Assembly (NCBI GenBank): GCA_034766995.1
Contig: CM068325.1
Span: 5,912,164 to 5,976,163 of the forward strand
DNA length: 64,000 nucleotides
Direction: 5' to 3'
Source of the DNA: Acanthacorydalis orientalis
Taxonomy: Eukaryota; Arthropoda; Insecta; Megaloptera; Corydalidae
In this document: positions 27,593 to 38,204 of the stretch, one piece after another
How the letters are laid out: each line of letters begins with the position of its first letter
Numbering within the stretch: position 1 is the stretch's first letter
Translations under genes and position numbers: made by a program
The notes under the pieces: generated by a model
What the model saw: the letters and a program-made list of their open reading frames with translations, nothing else
Database searches by the model: none
What the model was told of the DNA's origin: nothing

Positions 27593-28084
27593 AACCAGAC
27601 AAATTTGTTTCCAAAAGATTGAATGGCATGATTGATATTAAATTATATATATATATACACACACACACACACATTTATATATATATAAATTATATTTAGA
27701 AATATTCATAAATTATATCCAAATATATTTACACTCAAGTAGTAACATTAAGTATTGTAATTGAAACTATAATCGAATGTAAAAAAAAAAATTAAAGTGA
27801 AAATATCTATTAAAGTGTATATCTTACAACAGTAATATATGCAGCAACCATATCAAGTCTCAAAAACTAGACACGACTGAATAAATGAATGTGTAATTTA
27901 CTGAGACACAGAAGTTCATGGCTGTAGGTTTATATATCTTTCCCAAATCTTATATAAATGTAACCAGCTGCCAGAAACATTGACCTGCACATGATATAGA
28001 CAAAGTGTTGTGAAGCATTATACAAACAATAAAAACAGACATAGTATTATATAAACAGTACAAACAAATACAATCAGGATAAAG
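27593..28084. repeat. Module C, copy 10, error-rich
   Basis: Starts AAACCAGACAAATTTG and ends AATCAGGATAAAG, with TA/CA/TA microsatellite near 27645-27690. Many indels (for example a 10-base A-run near 27782), so no minus-strand frame survives. Confidence 0.8.
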
Positions 28085-28800
28085 AGAAAATGATACGTGG
28101 TGAACCTCCAAATATATAATAAGTGTATTCAGTAAGAGCAGATCTCAAATATTTTTACTGATTTCAAATTTTAGATAACCTACATTTGAACTGAAAACAT
28201 ATGTCAAATATAATCTTATTGTGGATGATTTAAATTAAAACTGGCAGTAATTATGCTTCTCAACTTCCAATTGAAGAGAGTCTAAATATACAATAAAGTA
28301 AACAATAAAGAGCGGATTGTAATTTTATTATCTGTTACAAAATCTAACCTGTAGATACGTTTGCACTGAAAGCGTCGTCTCAATTATTACTCGTGATAGT
28401 GTATGATTTAAATTAGATGCAGTAGTTTTACATGAAATACCCTAGTAAGAGAACTCTAAATATACTATTAAAACATACAATGAGAGTAGATTATAGTTTT
28501 AGTATCTATTACAAAATTTTTAACTGTGATTATACGTTGCATCTGAAACGTAGGTCTCAATTAAACCCGGTATAATGTACGATTTAAATTCAACTGGCAG
28601 TAATTTTACTTCAAAATCTAAACTTCAAGGAAACTCCAAATATACTATAATAACGTAGAATAAGAGAAGATTCTAATTTTTATTCTCGTTTCAATTTCTA
28701 GGTGTTCTACATTTGTAATAAACACATTCCTGATATGAATATTCACATAATATATGTTTCAAAGTATACTAGCAGTGATTTTGCTTCAAATTCAAACTAA
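28085..28800. repeat. D monomers of block 10, error-rich
   Basis: Four D monomers in usual order up to TTCAAATTCAAACTAAAGG at 28800, where a diverged extra monomer replaces the expected T start. Confidence 0.78.
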
Positions 28801-28974
28801 AGGAGATCTAAATACATCCAGACATCGCAGAGTAAAGTATCCCAAATTTCTGATCTGCTTCTGAATGCTTAGGGTAACTCATACTAAAAATAAAAAACAT
28901 CTGATTTATTTAAATATCTACTATTTAATATATATCAAGCAAATGACAGCAATTGCTGCTCAATTCAACTATGG
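28801..28974. repeat. Highly diverged extra D-type monomer (relict unit)
   Basis: About 170 bp unlike neighbouring units, between two copies of TCTAAATA(TA)C (28807 and 28975). It first looks like an insertion, but by eye it follows the fourth D monomer type from end to end: AATTTCT, TTAGGGT, AAATAAAAAACAT, TGAT, AATATATAT, GACAGCAATT, GCT and TTCAA fall in matching order. I estimate well under 75% identity. It contains a perfect 12-bp palindrome, CAGCAATTGCTG (28947-28958). A transposon insertion is the alternative, but no terminal inverted repeats are seen. Confidence 0.55.
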
Positions 28975-29683
28975 TCTAAATATACAAAGGAGAAGACTCC
29001 CTAGTCTTTAATTAATTTATATAATACAGAGAATATATTTTGAATTCTTTGAAATTAAAGAAATTAAGAAATTTGAATTTTCCTGTGAACTTGGTGGTCA
29101 GTAAGTAAGAGAACTCCTAACTACTACGTTATCGAGAAATGAGGTGGTCTGGCAAAGTTTCCAAGGTTTGCCGTTTACAACCAGGTCAGGATTTCTAGGA
29201 AGCTTTTTAATTAAAAAAAAAAAGGATAATATCAGGATAAAGTAAATCATACATCAGGAACCTAAGCAAATATATAATAAGTGTATTTAAGCAGAGCAGA
29301 TTCTAATATTTTTACTGATTTCAAATTTTTAGATAAGCTACATTTGAACTGAAAACATAAATCCAAATATAATCTTATTATGGATGATTTAAATTAAACT
29401 GGCAGTAGTATACTTCAACTTCCAATTGAAGAGAGTCTAAATATACCTGACAAAAAGTAAACAATAAGAGCAGATTGTAATTTTAATATCTGTTACAAAA
29501 TCTAACCTGTGATACGTTTGCACTATGAAAACGTCACGTCTCAATCTGTACTTTCATTATAGTGTATGATTTAAATTCAACTAGCAGTAATTTTACTTCA
29601 AAATCAGACTAAGGAACTCAAAATCTACTATAATAACGTACAATAAGAGCAGATTCTAAATTTAAAGTAAGATACAAATATAT
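28975..29683. repeat. T module and tail of block 10, error-rich
   Basis: T 28975-29225, with extra inserted bases in the ATTCTTTAATTAAAAATTAA part, then a tail of about 458 bp (29226-29683). Confidence 0.78.
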
Positions 29684-30171
29684 AAATAGACAAATTTGTT
29701 TTCAAAGATTGAATAGCATGATTTAGATATAAATTATATATATATATACACACACACACATTTATATATATATATATTACTCTTTAGAAATATTCATAAG
29801 AATTATATCAAAATATATTTGATCCCACTAAGAAGTAAATTACGTATGTGTATTGAAACTATGTCGAATAAAATTAAAGAAAATATCTATTAAAGTGTAT
29901 ATCTTACAACAGTGTATGCCTTAACCATATCGTCTCAAAAAAACAAGGCAAACTGAATAAATAAATGTGTAATTTCCACAGACACGAGAAGTTCATGGCT
30001 GTAGGTTTATATAATTTTCCAAATCTTATATAAATGTAACTTGGCTGCAATGAAGCATTGACCTGCACATGAAGTATTATAAGACAAAGTGTTGTGAGAA
30101 GCATTATCTACAACAATAAAAACAGACATAGTATTATATAAACAACAAATACAACTGTATCAAGGATAAAG
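29684..30171. repeat. Module C, copy 11 (short form), error-rich
   Basis: Recognised by AAATAGACAAATTTG, the TA/CA microsatellite and ATAAACAACAAATACAA followed by a disturbed AATCAGG. The minus-strand frame (29904-30104) is shortened by frameshifts. Confidence 0.8.
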
Positions 30172-31580
30172 AAAAATGATACATCAAGGGAACCTCCAAA
30201 TATATAATAAAATTGTATTCAGTAAGAGCAGATTCAAATATTTTTACTGATTTCAAATTTTTAGATAACCTACATTTAGAACTGAAAACATATGTCAAAT
30301 ATAATCTTGTTATGGATGATTTAAATTGCACTGGCAGTAATTATACTTCAACTGGTGAAGAGAGTCTAAATATACAATAAAAGTAAACAATAAGAGCCAG
30401 ATTGTAATTTTTTAATATCTCTGTTACAAAATCTAACCTGTGATACGTTTACACACACTGAAAGCGTACGTCTCAATACAGTACTCGTATAGTGTATGAT
30501 TTAAATTAGATGCAGTAGTTTTACATGAAATACCTAGTAAAGATAAGAGAATCCTCTAAATATACTATTAAAACATACAATGAGAGTAGATTATAGTTTT
30601 AGTATCTATTACAAAATTGCCCAACTGTGATGTACATGTTGCACTGAAAGCGTGAGGTCTCAATTAAACCACATTATAATGTACGATTTAAATTCAACTG
30701 GCAGTAATTTTACTTCAAAATCTAACTAAGGGAACTCCAAATATACTATAATAACGTAGAATAAGAGCAGACTCTCTAATTTTTAATTCTCGTTTCAATT
30801 TCTAGGTGTTCTACATTTGTAATAAAACATTCCTGATATGAATATTCACATAATATATGTTTCAAAGTATACTAGCAGTGATTTTGCTTCAAATTCAAAC
30901 TAAGGGAAGTCTAAATATACAAAAGGAGAAGGCACTCCTAGTCTTTAATTAATTTATATAATAAGAGAATATATTTTAATTCTCTTTAATTAAAAATTAA
31001 ATTTGAATTTTCCTGTAGACTTTGTGGTCGGTAAATGAGAACTCCTAACTACGTTATCAGAGAAATGAGGTGGTCTGGCTAGTTTCAAGCTTCTGCCGTT
31101 TGCAACCAGGTGGTCCGGATTTAGAAACTTTTAATTAAAAAGGATAATATCAGGATAAAGTAAATCATACGTCAGGAACCTACAAATATATAATAAGTGT
31201 ATTCAATAAGATCAGATTCTAATATTTCTTTACTGATTTCAAATTTTAGATAAGCCAAGCATTTGAACTGAAAACATATGTCAAGTTATAATCTTATTAT
31301 GGATGCAGATTTAAATTAAACTGGCAGTAATTATACTTCAACTTCCAAATGAAGAGAGTCTAAATATACAATAAAAAAGTAAAACAATAAGAGCAGATTG
31401 TAATTTTAATATCTGTTACCAAAATCTAACCTGTGATATCGCTTGCACTGAAACGATCTGCAATCTCAATTGTACTGCCGTGATAGTGTAAGATTTAAAT
31501 TCAACTAGCAGTAATTTTTACTCTCAAAATCAGACTAAGAGAACTCAAAATCTACTATAATAACGCATAATGAAGAGTGT
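30172..31580. repeat. D/T block 11, error-rich
   Basis: D monomers 30172-30904, T 30905-31143, then a tail from 31144 that degrades into the blended region after about 31580. The open frame on the minus strand at 30134-30331 is a shadow of satellite sequence. Confidence 0.78.
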
Positions 31581-32182
31581 GATTCCTAAATTTAAAGTAA
31601 GATTACAAAATTTTTTAACTGTGATAATATAGATTGCAAATGAAAGCGTTGTTTTCAATTAAACCAGTATTGAATGGCATGATTGATATTCAAATGGCAG
31701 TATATATATACTACACACATCTAACTAAGGGAACACACATTTATACTATATATATTATATTTAGAAATATTCATAAATCTATATCAAAATATATTTACAA
31801 TTTCTAAGAAGTAAATCTACGTATTGTATTGGAAACTATAATCCTAATATGAATATTAAAAGAAAATATCTATTTCAAAGTGTATATCTACAACAGTAAT
31901 ATTGCTTCAGAATTCAACCATATCGCCTAAATATACAAAGGACAAGACACCTACTGAATAAATAATGTGTATATTTCACAGACACGAATAGTTCATGGCT
32001 GTAATTAAGGGTTTATATTTGAATTTTCCAAATCTTATAAATCGGTAATCGCCAGAAGCATTGACTCCGTTATCGGAGACATGATATAGACAAAGGTTAG
32101 AAGATTTTGCCATTATACAAACACAAAAACAGACATAGTAAACTTTTATAATTAAACAACAAGGATACAATCAGGGTTAAAG
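31581..32182. repeat. Scrambled block: blended D, T and C modules (copy 12)
   Basis: Short phrases from C and from D or T alternate: GAATGGCATGATTGATAT (C) runs into CAAATGGCAGTA (D), a CA tract is split by ATCTAACTAAGGGAAC (D), and CAACAGTAATA (C) runs into TTGCTTCAGAATTCAA (D) and CTAAATATACAAAGGA (T). The order of both parents is kept, as expected when reads holding different modules are averaged. No usable gene. Confidence 0.65.
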
Positions 32183-34946
32183 AAAATGATACGTAAGGAA
32201 CCTTCCACAAATATATAATAAGTGTATTCAGTAAGGAGCAGATTCAAATATTTTCTTACTGATTTCAAATTTTAGATAACCTACATTTGAACTGAAAAAC
32301 ATATGTCAAATATAGCATCTTATTATGGATGATTTGAAATTAAACTGGCAGTAATTATACTTCAACTTCTCCAATTGAAGAGAGTCTAAATATACAATAA
32401 GAAGTAAACAATAAGAGCGGATTGTAATTTTAATATCTGTTACAAAATACCTAACCGTCAGATCACGCCTTACACTGAAACGCATTGCCTCAATTGTACT
32501 GCATAGTGTATGATTTAAATTAGATGGTAGTTTTACATGAAATACTAAAAGAGAACTCTAAATATACTATTAAAACATACAATGAGAGATTTATAGTTTT
32601 AGTATCTATTACAAAATTTTTAACTGTGATTATACTGCACTGAAACGTAGGGTCTCAAATTAACACCCAAGTATAATGTAAATGCATTTAAATTCAACTG
32701 GCAGTAATTTTTACTTCAAAATCTAACTAAGGGAAACTCTAAAATATACTATAATAACGTAGAATAAGAGCAGACTCTAATTTTTATTCTCGTTTCAATT
32801 ATCTAGGTGTTCCATATTTGTAATCAAAACATTCCTGATATGAATGATTCACATAAATTATATGTTTCAGCATACTAGCAGTAATTTTGCTTCAAATTCA
32901 AACTAAGGAACTCCAAATATACTAATATACGTAGAAATAAGAGCAGACTTAATTTTTATCAAAATCTCGTTTCAATTTCTAGGTGTTCTACGCTTGTAAT
33001 ACAAAACTATAATCCTGATATGAATATTCACATAATATATGTTTCAAAGTGTATATCTTACAGCAGTGATTTTGCTTCCATACCGTCTCAAAAACTAAGG
33101 GAACCACGTCTAAATATACAAAGGAGAAGACTCCTAGTCTTTAAAGTTAATTTATATAATAAGAGAATATAATTTTCCAATTCTTTAATTAAAAATTAAA
33201 TTTGAATTTTCCTGCTAGACTTGTGGTCGGTAAGCATGAGAACTCTAACTACGTTATCGAGAAATGAGGTGGTCTGGCAAGTTTCAGGTTTTGCTGTTAC
33301 AACCAGGTCCTAGTATTATAGGAAACTTTTTTTACCATTAAAAACAAGGATACAAATACAATCAGGATAAAGTAAATCATACGTCAGGAACCTACAAATA
33401 TATAATAAGTGTATTCACAAGAGCAGATTCTAATATTTTTACTGATTTCTAAATTTTTAGACAACCTACATTTGAACTGAAAACATACGTCAAATATATA
33501 ATCCTTTATTATGGATGATTTAAATTAAACTGGCAGTAATTATACTTCCAAATTCCAATTGAAGAGAGTCTAAATATACAATAAAAGTAAAACAATAAGA
33601 GCAGATTGTAATTTTAATATCTGCTACAAAATCTAACCTGTGATAATGCTTGCACTGAAACGCACAAGCTCTCACTGTATGCTCGTATAATGTATGATTT
33701 AAATTAGACGCAGTAGTTTTACATGAAATACCTAGTAAGAGAACTCTAAATATACCATTAAAAAACATACAATAAGAGCAGATTGTAATTTTAATATCTG
33801 TTACAAAATCTAACGTAGGATACGTTTGCACTAAAACGTAGGTCTCAATTAAACCCGTATAATGTATGATTTAAATTCAACTGGCAGTAATTTTACTTCA
33901 AAATCTAACTAAGGGAACTCCAAATATACTATAATAACGTAGAATAAGAGCAGACTCTAATTTTTATTCTCGTTTCAATTTCTAGGTGTTCTACGTTTGT
34001 AATAAAATCATTCCTGATGTGAATATTCACATAATATATGTTTCAAAGTATACTAGCAGTAATTTTGCTTCAAATTCAAACTAAGGGAACTCCAAATACA
34101 CTATAATAACGTAGAATAACAGCAGACTCTAATTTTTATTCTCGTTTCAATTTCTAGGTGTTCTAATGCTTGTAATAAAACATTCTGATATGAATATTCA
34201 CATAATATATGTTTCCAAAGTATACTAGCAGCAATTTTGCTTCAAATTCAAACTAAGGGAAGTCTAACATACAAAGGAGAAGACTCCTAGTCTTTAATTA
34301 ATTTATATAATAAAGAGGAATATATTTTTAATTCTTTAATTAAAAATTAAATTTGAATTTTCCTGTAGACTTGTTGGTCGGTAAATGAGAACTCTAACTA
34401 CGTTATCCGAGAAATGAGGGTGGTCTGGGTTATTTCAAGTTTTGCCGGCTGTACATTAGGTCCGGATTTAGGAAACTTTTTTAATTAAAAAAAAGGATAA
34501 TATCAGGATAAAGTAAATCATACGTCAGGAACCTACAAATATATAATAAGTATATTCAATAAGAGCAGATTCTAATATTTTTACAGATTTCAAATTTTAG
34601 ACAAGCTACATTTGAACTGAAAACATCGTCAAATATAATCTTATTATGGATGATTTAAATTAAACTGGCAGTAGTTATACTTCAAATTCCAATTGAAGAG
34701 AGTCTAAATATACAATAAAAGTAAACAATAAGAGCAGATTGTAATTTTAATATCCGTTGCAAAATCTAGCGTGCGAAATGCGTTTGCACTGAAACGTCGT
34801 CTCAATTACACTTTCATTATAGTATATGATTTGAATTCAACTAGCAGTAATTTTTACTTCAAAATGAGACTAAGGGAACTCAAAATCTACTATAATAACG
34901 TACCAATAAGAGCAGATTCTAAATTTAAAGTAAGATACAAATATAT
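32183..34946. repeat. D/T block 12 (two T modules, tail), error-rich
   Basis: D monomers 32183-33095, T 33096-33350, five D monomers 33351-34257, T 34258-34497 and tail 34498-34946. A short C/D blend is present at 33040-33110. The T at 34258 carries the GGCTG...ATTAGGTCC variant. The 103-codon minus frame (33520-33831) spans two D monomers and repeats a segment of itself, as expected from a satellite. Confidence 0.8.
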
Positions 34947-35432
34947 AAATAGACAAATTTGTTTTCAAAGATTGAATAGCATGATTGATATAAATTATAT
35001 ATACACACACACACACACATTTATATATATATATTATATTTAGAAATATTCATAAATTATATCAAAATATCTTTACACTAAGAAGTAAATTACGTATTGT
35101 ATTGAAACTATAATCAGAATAAAATTAAAAGAAAATATCTATTAAAGTGTATATCTTACAACAGTGATATGCAGCTTAACCATATAAATCTCCAAAAACT
35201 AGACACCATTTGAATAAATAAATGTGTAATTTCACGAACACGAAAAGTTCATGGCTGTAGAGTTTATATAATTTTCCAAATCACTATATAAATGTAGCAG
35301 CTGTGAAGCATTGACCTGCACATGATATAGACAAAGTGTTGTGAAGCATTATACAAACAATAAAAACAGATTTATGTGTATATAAACAACAAATACAGTA
35401 CAGACAAATATACAAATACAATCAGGATAAAG
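34947..35432. repeat. Module C, copy 13 (long form), error-rich
   Basis: Complete long form with AGTACAGACAAATATAC near the end. The minus-strand open frame from 35349 runs through the N gap into the 8-bp minisatellite and is an artefact. The + strand frame 34771-35043 lies across the D tail and microsatellite and is also not a gene. Confidence 0.82.
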
Positions 35433-35510
35433 AAAATGATACGTAAGGAACACTCCCGAATATATGATAAGTGTATTCAGTAAGAGCAGATTCAAATATT
35501 TTACTGATTT
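35433..35510. repeat. Start of a D monomer, cut by the assembly gap
   Basis: 78 bp of a first-type D monomer (AATGATACGTAAGGAAC, AGCAGATTCAAATATT, ACTGATTT) stop at the first N. Confidence 0.85.
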
Positions 35511-35610
35511 NNNNNNNNNNNNNNNNNNNNNNNNNNNNNNNNNNNNNNNNNNNNNNNNNNNNNNNNNNNNNNNNNNNNNNNNNNNNNNNNNNNNNNNNNN
35601 NNNNNNNNNN
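35511..35610. other. Assembly gap (100 N)
   Basis: Exactly 100 N. This is a conventional length for a gap of unknown size, so true distance between the satellite array and the minisatellites is not known. Confidence 0.99.
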
Positions 35611-35695
35611 ATATATCTAAAATCAATAATCAATCTAAAACAAGAATGAAAACAAGAATCTAAAACCAATAAATGAAACAAGAATCTAAAAACAA
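35611..35695. repeat. Degenerate AT-rich repeats of AAACAAGAATCTAAAA type
   Basis: Short imperfect repeats (AAACAAGAATCTAAAA, AATCAATAATCAATC) merge into the 8-bp minisatellite at about 35695 through the shared word CAAGAATC. Confidence 0.6.
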
Positions 35696-35873
35696 GAATC
35701 GACGAATCGAGGAATCGGAGGAATCGGACGAATCGACGCATCGACGAATCGAGGAATCGACGAATCGAGGAATCGACCAGAATTCGACGAATCGAGGAAT
35801 TCGAGGAATCGAGGAATCGACGAATTCGAGGAATCGACGAATCGAGGAATCGACGAACCGAGGAATCGACGAT
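35696..35873. repeat. 8-bp minisatellite, GAATCGAC/GAATCGAG
   Basis: About 22 tandem units alternating GAATCGAC and GAATCGAG, with some 9-bp units that have an extra G or T. Because the period is not a multiple of three and the unit has no stop codon, long frames are open on both strands. They read as RFLDSSI-type or RRIEESTNRGID-type repeats, with no gene context. Confidence 0.92.
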
Positions 35874-35877
35874 CTGA

Positions 35878-36618
35878 ACACCCCTCACCTGTCACCAAAC
35901 CCCACTCCAACCTGTCACCCTATTATCTTTTTAATCACCAGACCCCACCCAACCCGTCACCCTATTATCTTTTAATCACCAAACCCCACCTGCAACCTGT
36001 CACCCTATTATCTTTTAATCACCAAACCCCACCCAACCCGTCACCCTATTATCTTTTTAATCACCAGACCCCACCCCAACCTGTCACCCTATTATCTTTT
36101 AATCACTCAGACCCCACCCAACCTGTCACCCTATTATCTTTTAATCACCAGACCCCACTCCAACCCGTCACCCCATTATCTTTTTAATCACCAGACTCCC
36201 CACCCAACCCGTAACCCTTTATCTTTTTAATCACCAAACCCAGCACCCAACCTGTGTCACCCTTATTATCTTTTTAATCACTCAGACCCCACCCAACCCG
36301 TCACCCTATTATCTTTTTTAATCATCGTAAACCCCAACTAACCCGTCACCCCCATATTATTTTAATCACCAAACCCCCACCCAACCCGTCACCCTATTAT
36401 CTTTTTAGAATCACCAGACCCCACTCCGTTAACCTGTCACCCTATTATCTTTTTAATCACCAGACCTCCACCCAACCCAAGTCACCCTATTATCTTTTAA
36501 TCATCAAACCCCACCCAACCCGTCACCCTATTATCTTTTTAATCACCAGACCCCACCCAACCCGTAACCCTTTTTATCTTTTTAATCACCAAAACCCCAC
36601 CCAACCCGTCACCCTATT
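35878..36618. repeat. 42-bp C-rich minisatellite with minus-strand G-quadruplex motifs
   Basis: About 17-18 direct copies of a unit containing CACCCTATTATCTTTTTAAT, CACCAGACC and CCACCCAACCCGT, with a period near 42 bp. The + strand carries almost no G. The minus strand of standard units reads GGGTGACGGGTTGGGTGGGG, a canonical four-run G-quadruplex motif with loops of 4, 2 and 1. At least eight units keep all four runs (first at 35943-35962). Others have ACCTGTCACC or CTCCAACC variants that break one run. Small indels occur throughout. Confidence 0.93.
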
Positions 36619-36661
36619 CTCTTTTTTTTCCCTCCTGTCCCCTCCCTCTTCTCTCTTCCTG
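36619..36661. other. Polypyrimidine tract before the gene-like island
   Basis: About 40 bases almost purely C/T (TCTTTTTTTTCCCTCC then CCCTCCCTCTTCTCTCTTCC) lie between the 42-bp minisatellite and the first ATG of the island. It could be part of a promoter or simply the decayed end of the C-rich repeat. No TATA box is evident. Confidence 0.45.
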
Positions 36662-37066
36662 ATGATCTCTTTAATTCTCCTCTCTTCTACGCTCGCATCC
36701 TCGACGACACCACCACACACCACACACCGCAGTCATGACAACTACAGCGGCGGTCTCCTCCTCGTTGACACCACAGCCACCGCAGCCATGACGACTACAG
36801 TGGCGGCGACGGCTGCCGACCGGGCACGCATCCGCTGGCTGGGACTCGAACGCTGCTGCTGCACACTCCTGGGATTGACCGCTATGCTCGGACCTATGAA
36901 CTTAGATGACAACGATGTTTCAACATCTGCAAAAATCAACGATTTAGACGTTTGCTTCTACATTGGTCGCAAGCTGCGCCTGCGTATACGTTACAGGTCG
37001 AATACTCCGCATCGGTCGACCGACGGCATCCCCTCTGTTGAAAAACCAGCTCGTGTCCGGATCTCG
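36662..37066 (+). CDS. Hypothetical coding exon (first exon), 135 codons
   Basis: Open from ATG 36662. Without splicing it would read on to a stop at 37120 (152 codons); with the GTACGT donor at 37067 it stops being exonic after codon 135. The N-terminal third is rich in Thr, Ser and Ala and low in complexity. A Cys-Cys-Cys stretch sits near residues 65-67, and the C-terminal part is rich in Arg and Ile with several charged residues. No signal peptide or domain is convincing. The DNA contains an imperfect direct repeat (CGCAGTCATGACAACTAC at 36728, CGCAGCCATGACGACTAC at 36781) 53 bp apart, not a multiple of three, so the copies fall in different frames. This weakens the coding case or points to sequence errors. 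The minus-strand frame here is a shadow. Confidence 0.3.
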
Positions 37067-37255
37067 GTACGTAACGTGTGTGTATATATTCTTCACAATT
37101 ACGCCATGGCTGAAAATTAAAATTACACTGGATTTAGCTACAAGGTCTGACTACGATTTGATAAGTACTTTTTGACACAAACTGTAACGTCTGATTCTTG
37201 ATTTGTAACCTAACCTCAATTTGTTTCAGGTTTTCGGACTTCATACTTCAAGCAC

Positions 37256-37540
37256 ATAAATGCAACAGAGAGATATAATACAAAACATGTCATAAATGTA
37301 CATATGAAGAGGTTACCAAACAGAAACTATTGCAAGTATAGTATATGTGCAAATATATATATATATATGTATATATATTAACATTTTTCAGATCTCGACT
37401 GACGCACCTGTTCAATGATGTCAATGGTGTGCACGTATGACTAAAAATTACTAGTTCATAAATGCAACAGGTATTTATTCAAACATATCAATAAAGTACA
37501 TATGATACATTATTAAACAAAATTTATTCTTGTTGCAGAA
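37256..37540. repeat. Weak internal duplication of about 200 bp spacing
   Basis: CATAAATGCAACAG occurs at about 37256 and 37457. Each copy is followed in the same order by AAACAT, ATAAA, GTACATATGA and TTA..AAACA. The second copy supplies the donor CAACAG|GTATTT. This suggests an old partial tandem duplication within the island. Confidence 0.45.
37353..37379. repeat. (TA)n microsatellite in a putative intron
   Basis: About 27 bp of TA/TG dinucleotides between candidate donor 37336 and acceptor 37391. Confidence 0.85.
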
Positions 37541-37617
37541 AGAATGGCATTGTGCTGTTCCTACATTGGACATCATCTGCTCTTAGAATAGAAGAGAGTC
37601 AAACTACTACTGCTGTG

Positions 37618-37648
37618 TATATATATATATATATAATATAGATATATT
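37618..37648. repeat. (TA)n microsatellite
   Basis: TA dinucleotide run with a GATATATT end, inside the last putative exon and just before a short + strand open frame (37655-37885, 76 codons) that resembles no known family. Confidence 0.85.
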
Positions 37649-37919
37649 TATCAGATGTATTATCTGTGCCCTGTACAATTCCACACACGCAGAACGCTTC
37701 TCCATCCCAGATTGTTATGGTATTCAATGACTAACGTGGGTAATGTTGACAGATTGAAGAGAGGAAAGAGAAGGTCACATACTACATATGTACTTATATT
37801 TATTACGCGGTGTCTGATTATAATTTACAAGTATCCAAAATTTCTTTCTCTGGCAACATTGGATACATATGCTAAATGGTTCTAATCATCAAACAACAAT
37901 TTCAATATACATATGACTT

Positions 37920-37929
37920 AATAAATAAA
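37920..37929 (+). promoter_or_regulatory. Candidate polyadenylation signals
   Basis: Two overlapping AATAAA hexamers (37920-37925 and 37924-37929), followed within about 30 bp by a GTGTTGGT stretch that could be the downstream GU-rich element. In AT-rich DNA such hexamers occur by chance, so the support comes from position only. Confidence 0.4.
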
Positions 37930-38204
37930 GTTGAAAACTGCAACGTGTTGGTATATCTCCGTGAGGTCTCCGGGCGGTCCACACAGTCGATGGCACTGTC
38001 GATAGTGTAATACAAAAACATACAAATCAGTAATCCAAGATTCGTGATAAAGATTACCCGCTAAATTACCGCTTTTTTACTCTCATTGCTGGGAAACATA
38101 ATCAAGAGAGGATTTTCATTCTACGAGCAAATACTTTAGTTAATTCATAGGAGTGCAAGGTTCAAACCTATTATATACCTATTCATATATAAATATATGA
38201 TAAT
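37930..38204. other. Single-copy-looking spacer between island and satellite A
   Basis: No long open frame. It holds an imperfect palindrome, CACTGTCGATAGTG (about 37994-38007), and a short hairpin GGTTCAAACC near 38160. Composition shifts to AT-rich satellite at about 38200. I see no gene. Confidence 0.5.

Larger units (their letters stand above)
5731..35510. repeat. C/D/T higher-order satellite array (left copy)
   Basis: A 29.8-kb array of three modules in one orientation. C modules (about 459-485 bp) start AAATAGACAAATTTG and end AATCAGGATAAAG. D monomers are 170-175 bp, recognised by CTAAATATAC, then AAGAGCAG, then ACTGAAACGT, GATTTAAATT and CAGTAATTTTAC. T modules (232-236 bp in clean sequence) start GGAAGTCTAAATATACAAAG and end in an A-run plus GG. 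The order is C, n x D, T, optional (4 x D, T), a 445-bp tail of about 2.5 D monomers, then C. Sequence is clean to about 20090 and error-rich after that. The array ends at the assembly gap. The individual modules are listed separately. Confidence 0.92.
36662..37929 (+). other. Putative four-exon transcription unit of unknown function
   Basis: The only stretch of ordinary single-copy-looking sequence. Exon 1 would include the frame from ATG 36662 to 37066, GC-rich and ending at donor TCG|GTACGT. A possible branch site (CTAAC near 37211) and acceptor TTTGTTTCAG (to 37229) follow. Further acceptors are ACATTTTTCAG (to 37391) and CTTGTTGCAG (to 37538); candidate donors are CAA|GTATAG (37336) and CAG|GTATTT (37471). 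Implied introns are 163, 56 and 68 bp, typical insect sizes. Overlapping AATAAA signals lie at 37920-37929. Splicing exon 1 to exon 2 in phase adds only about nine residues before TAA, so this may be a short-protein gene or a noncoding RNA. I do not recognise it. Confidence 0.35.

Noticed and set aside
28801..28985. Transposon insertion with TCTAAATA(TA)C target duplication
   Set aside because: The sequence follows a D monomer along its length, and CTAAATATAC is simply the normal start of every D and T unit.
33520..33831. 103-codon minus-strand frame
   Set aside because: It is a D-monomer pair read in one frame; the peptide repeats itself, and neighbouring monomers are closed in that frame.
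35349..35888. 179-codon minus-strand frame
   Set aside because: It runs through 100 N and the 8-bp minisatellite, so most of it is unknown or low-complexity sequence.
35673..35975. 100-codon + strand frame and two shorter minus-strand frames over the minisatellites
   Set aside because: Stop-free by repeat composition; no gene signals.
36742..36939. Minus-strand 65-codon frame in the island
   Set aside because: Shadow of the + strand exon in GC-rich sequence; splice and poly(A) signals favour the + strand.
37205..37220. TAACCTAACC as a trace of TTAGG-type telomere repeat
   Set aside because: Only two partial copies; better explained as a branch-site region.
38155..38170. GGTTCAAACC near 38160 as a tRNA T-arm
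   Set aside because: No matching acceptor, D or anticodon arms upstream.
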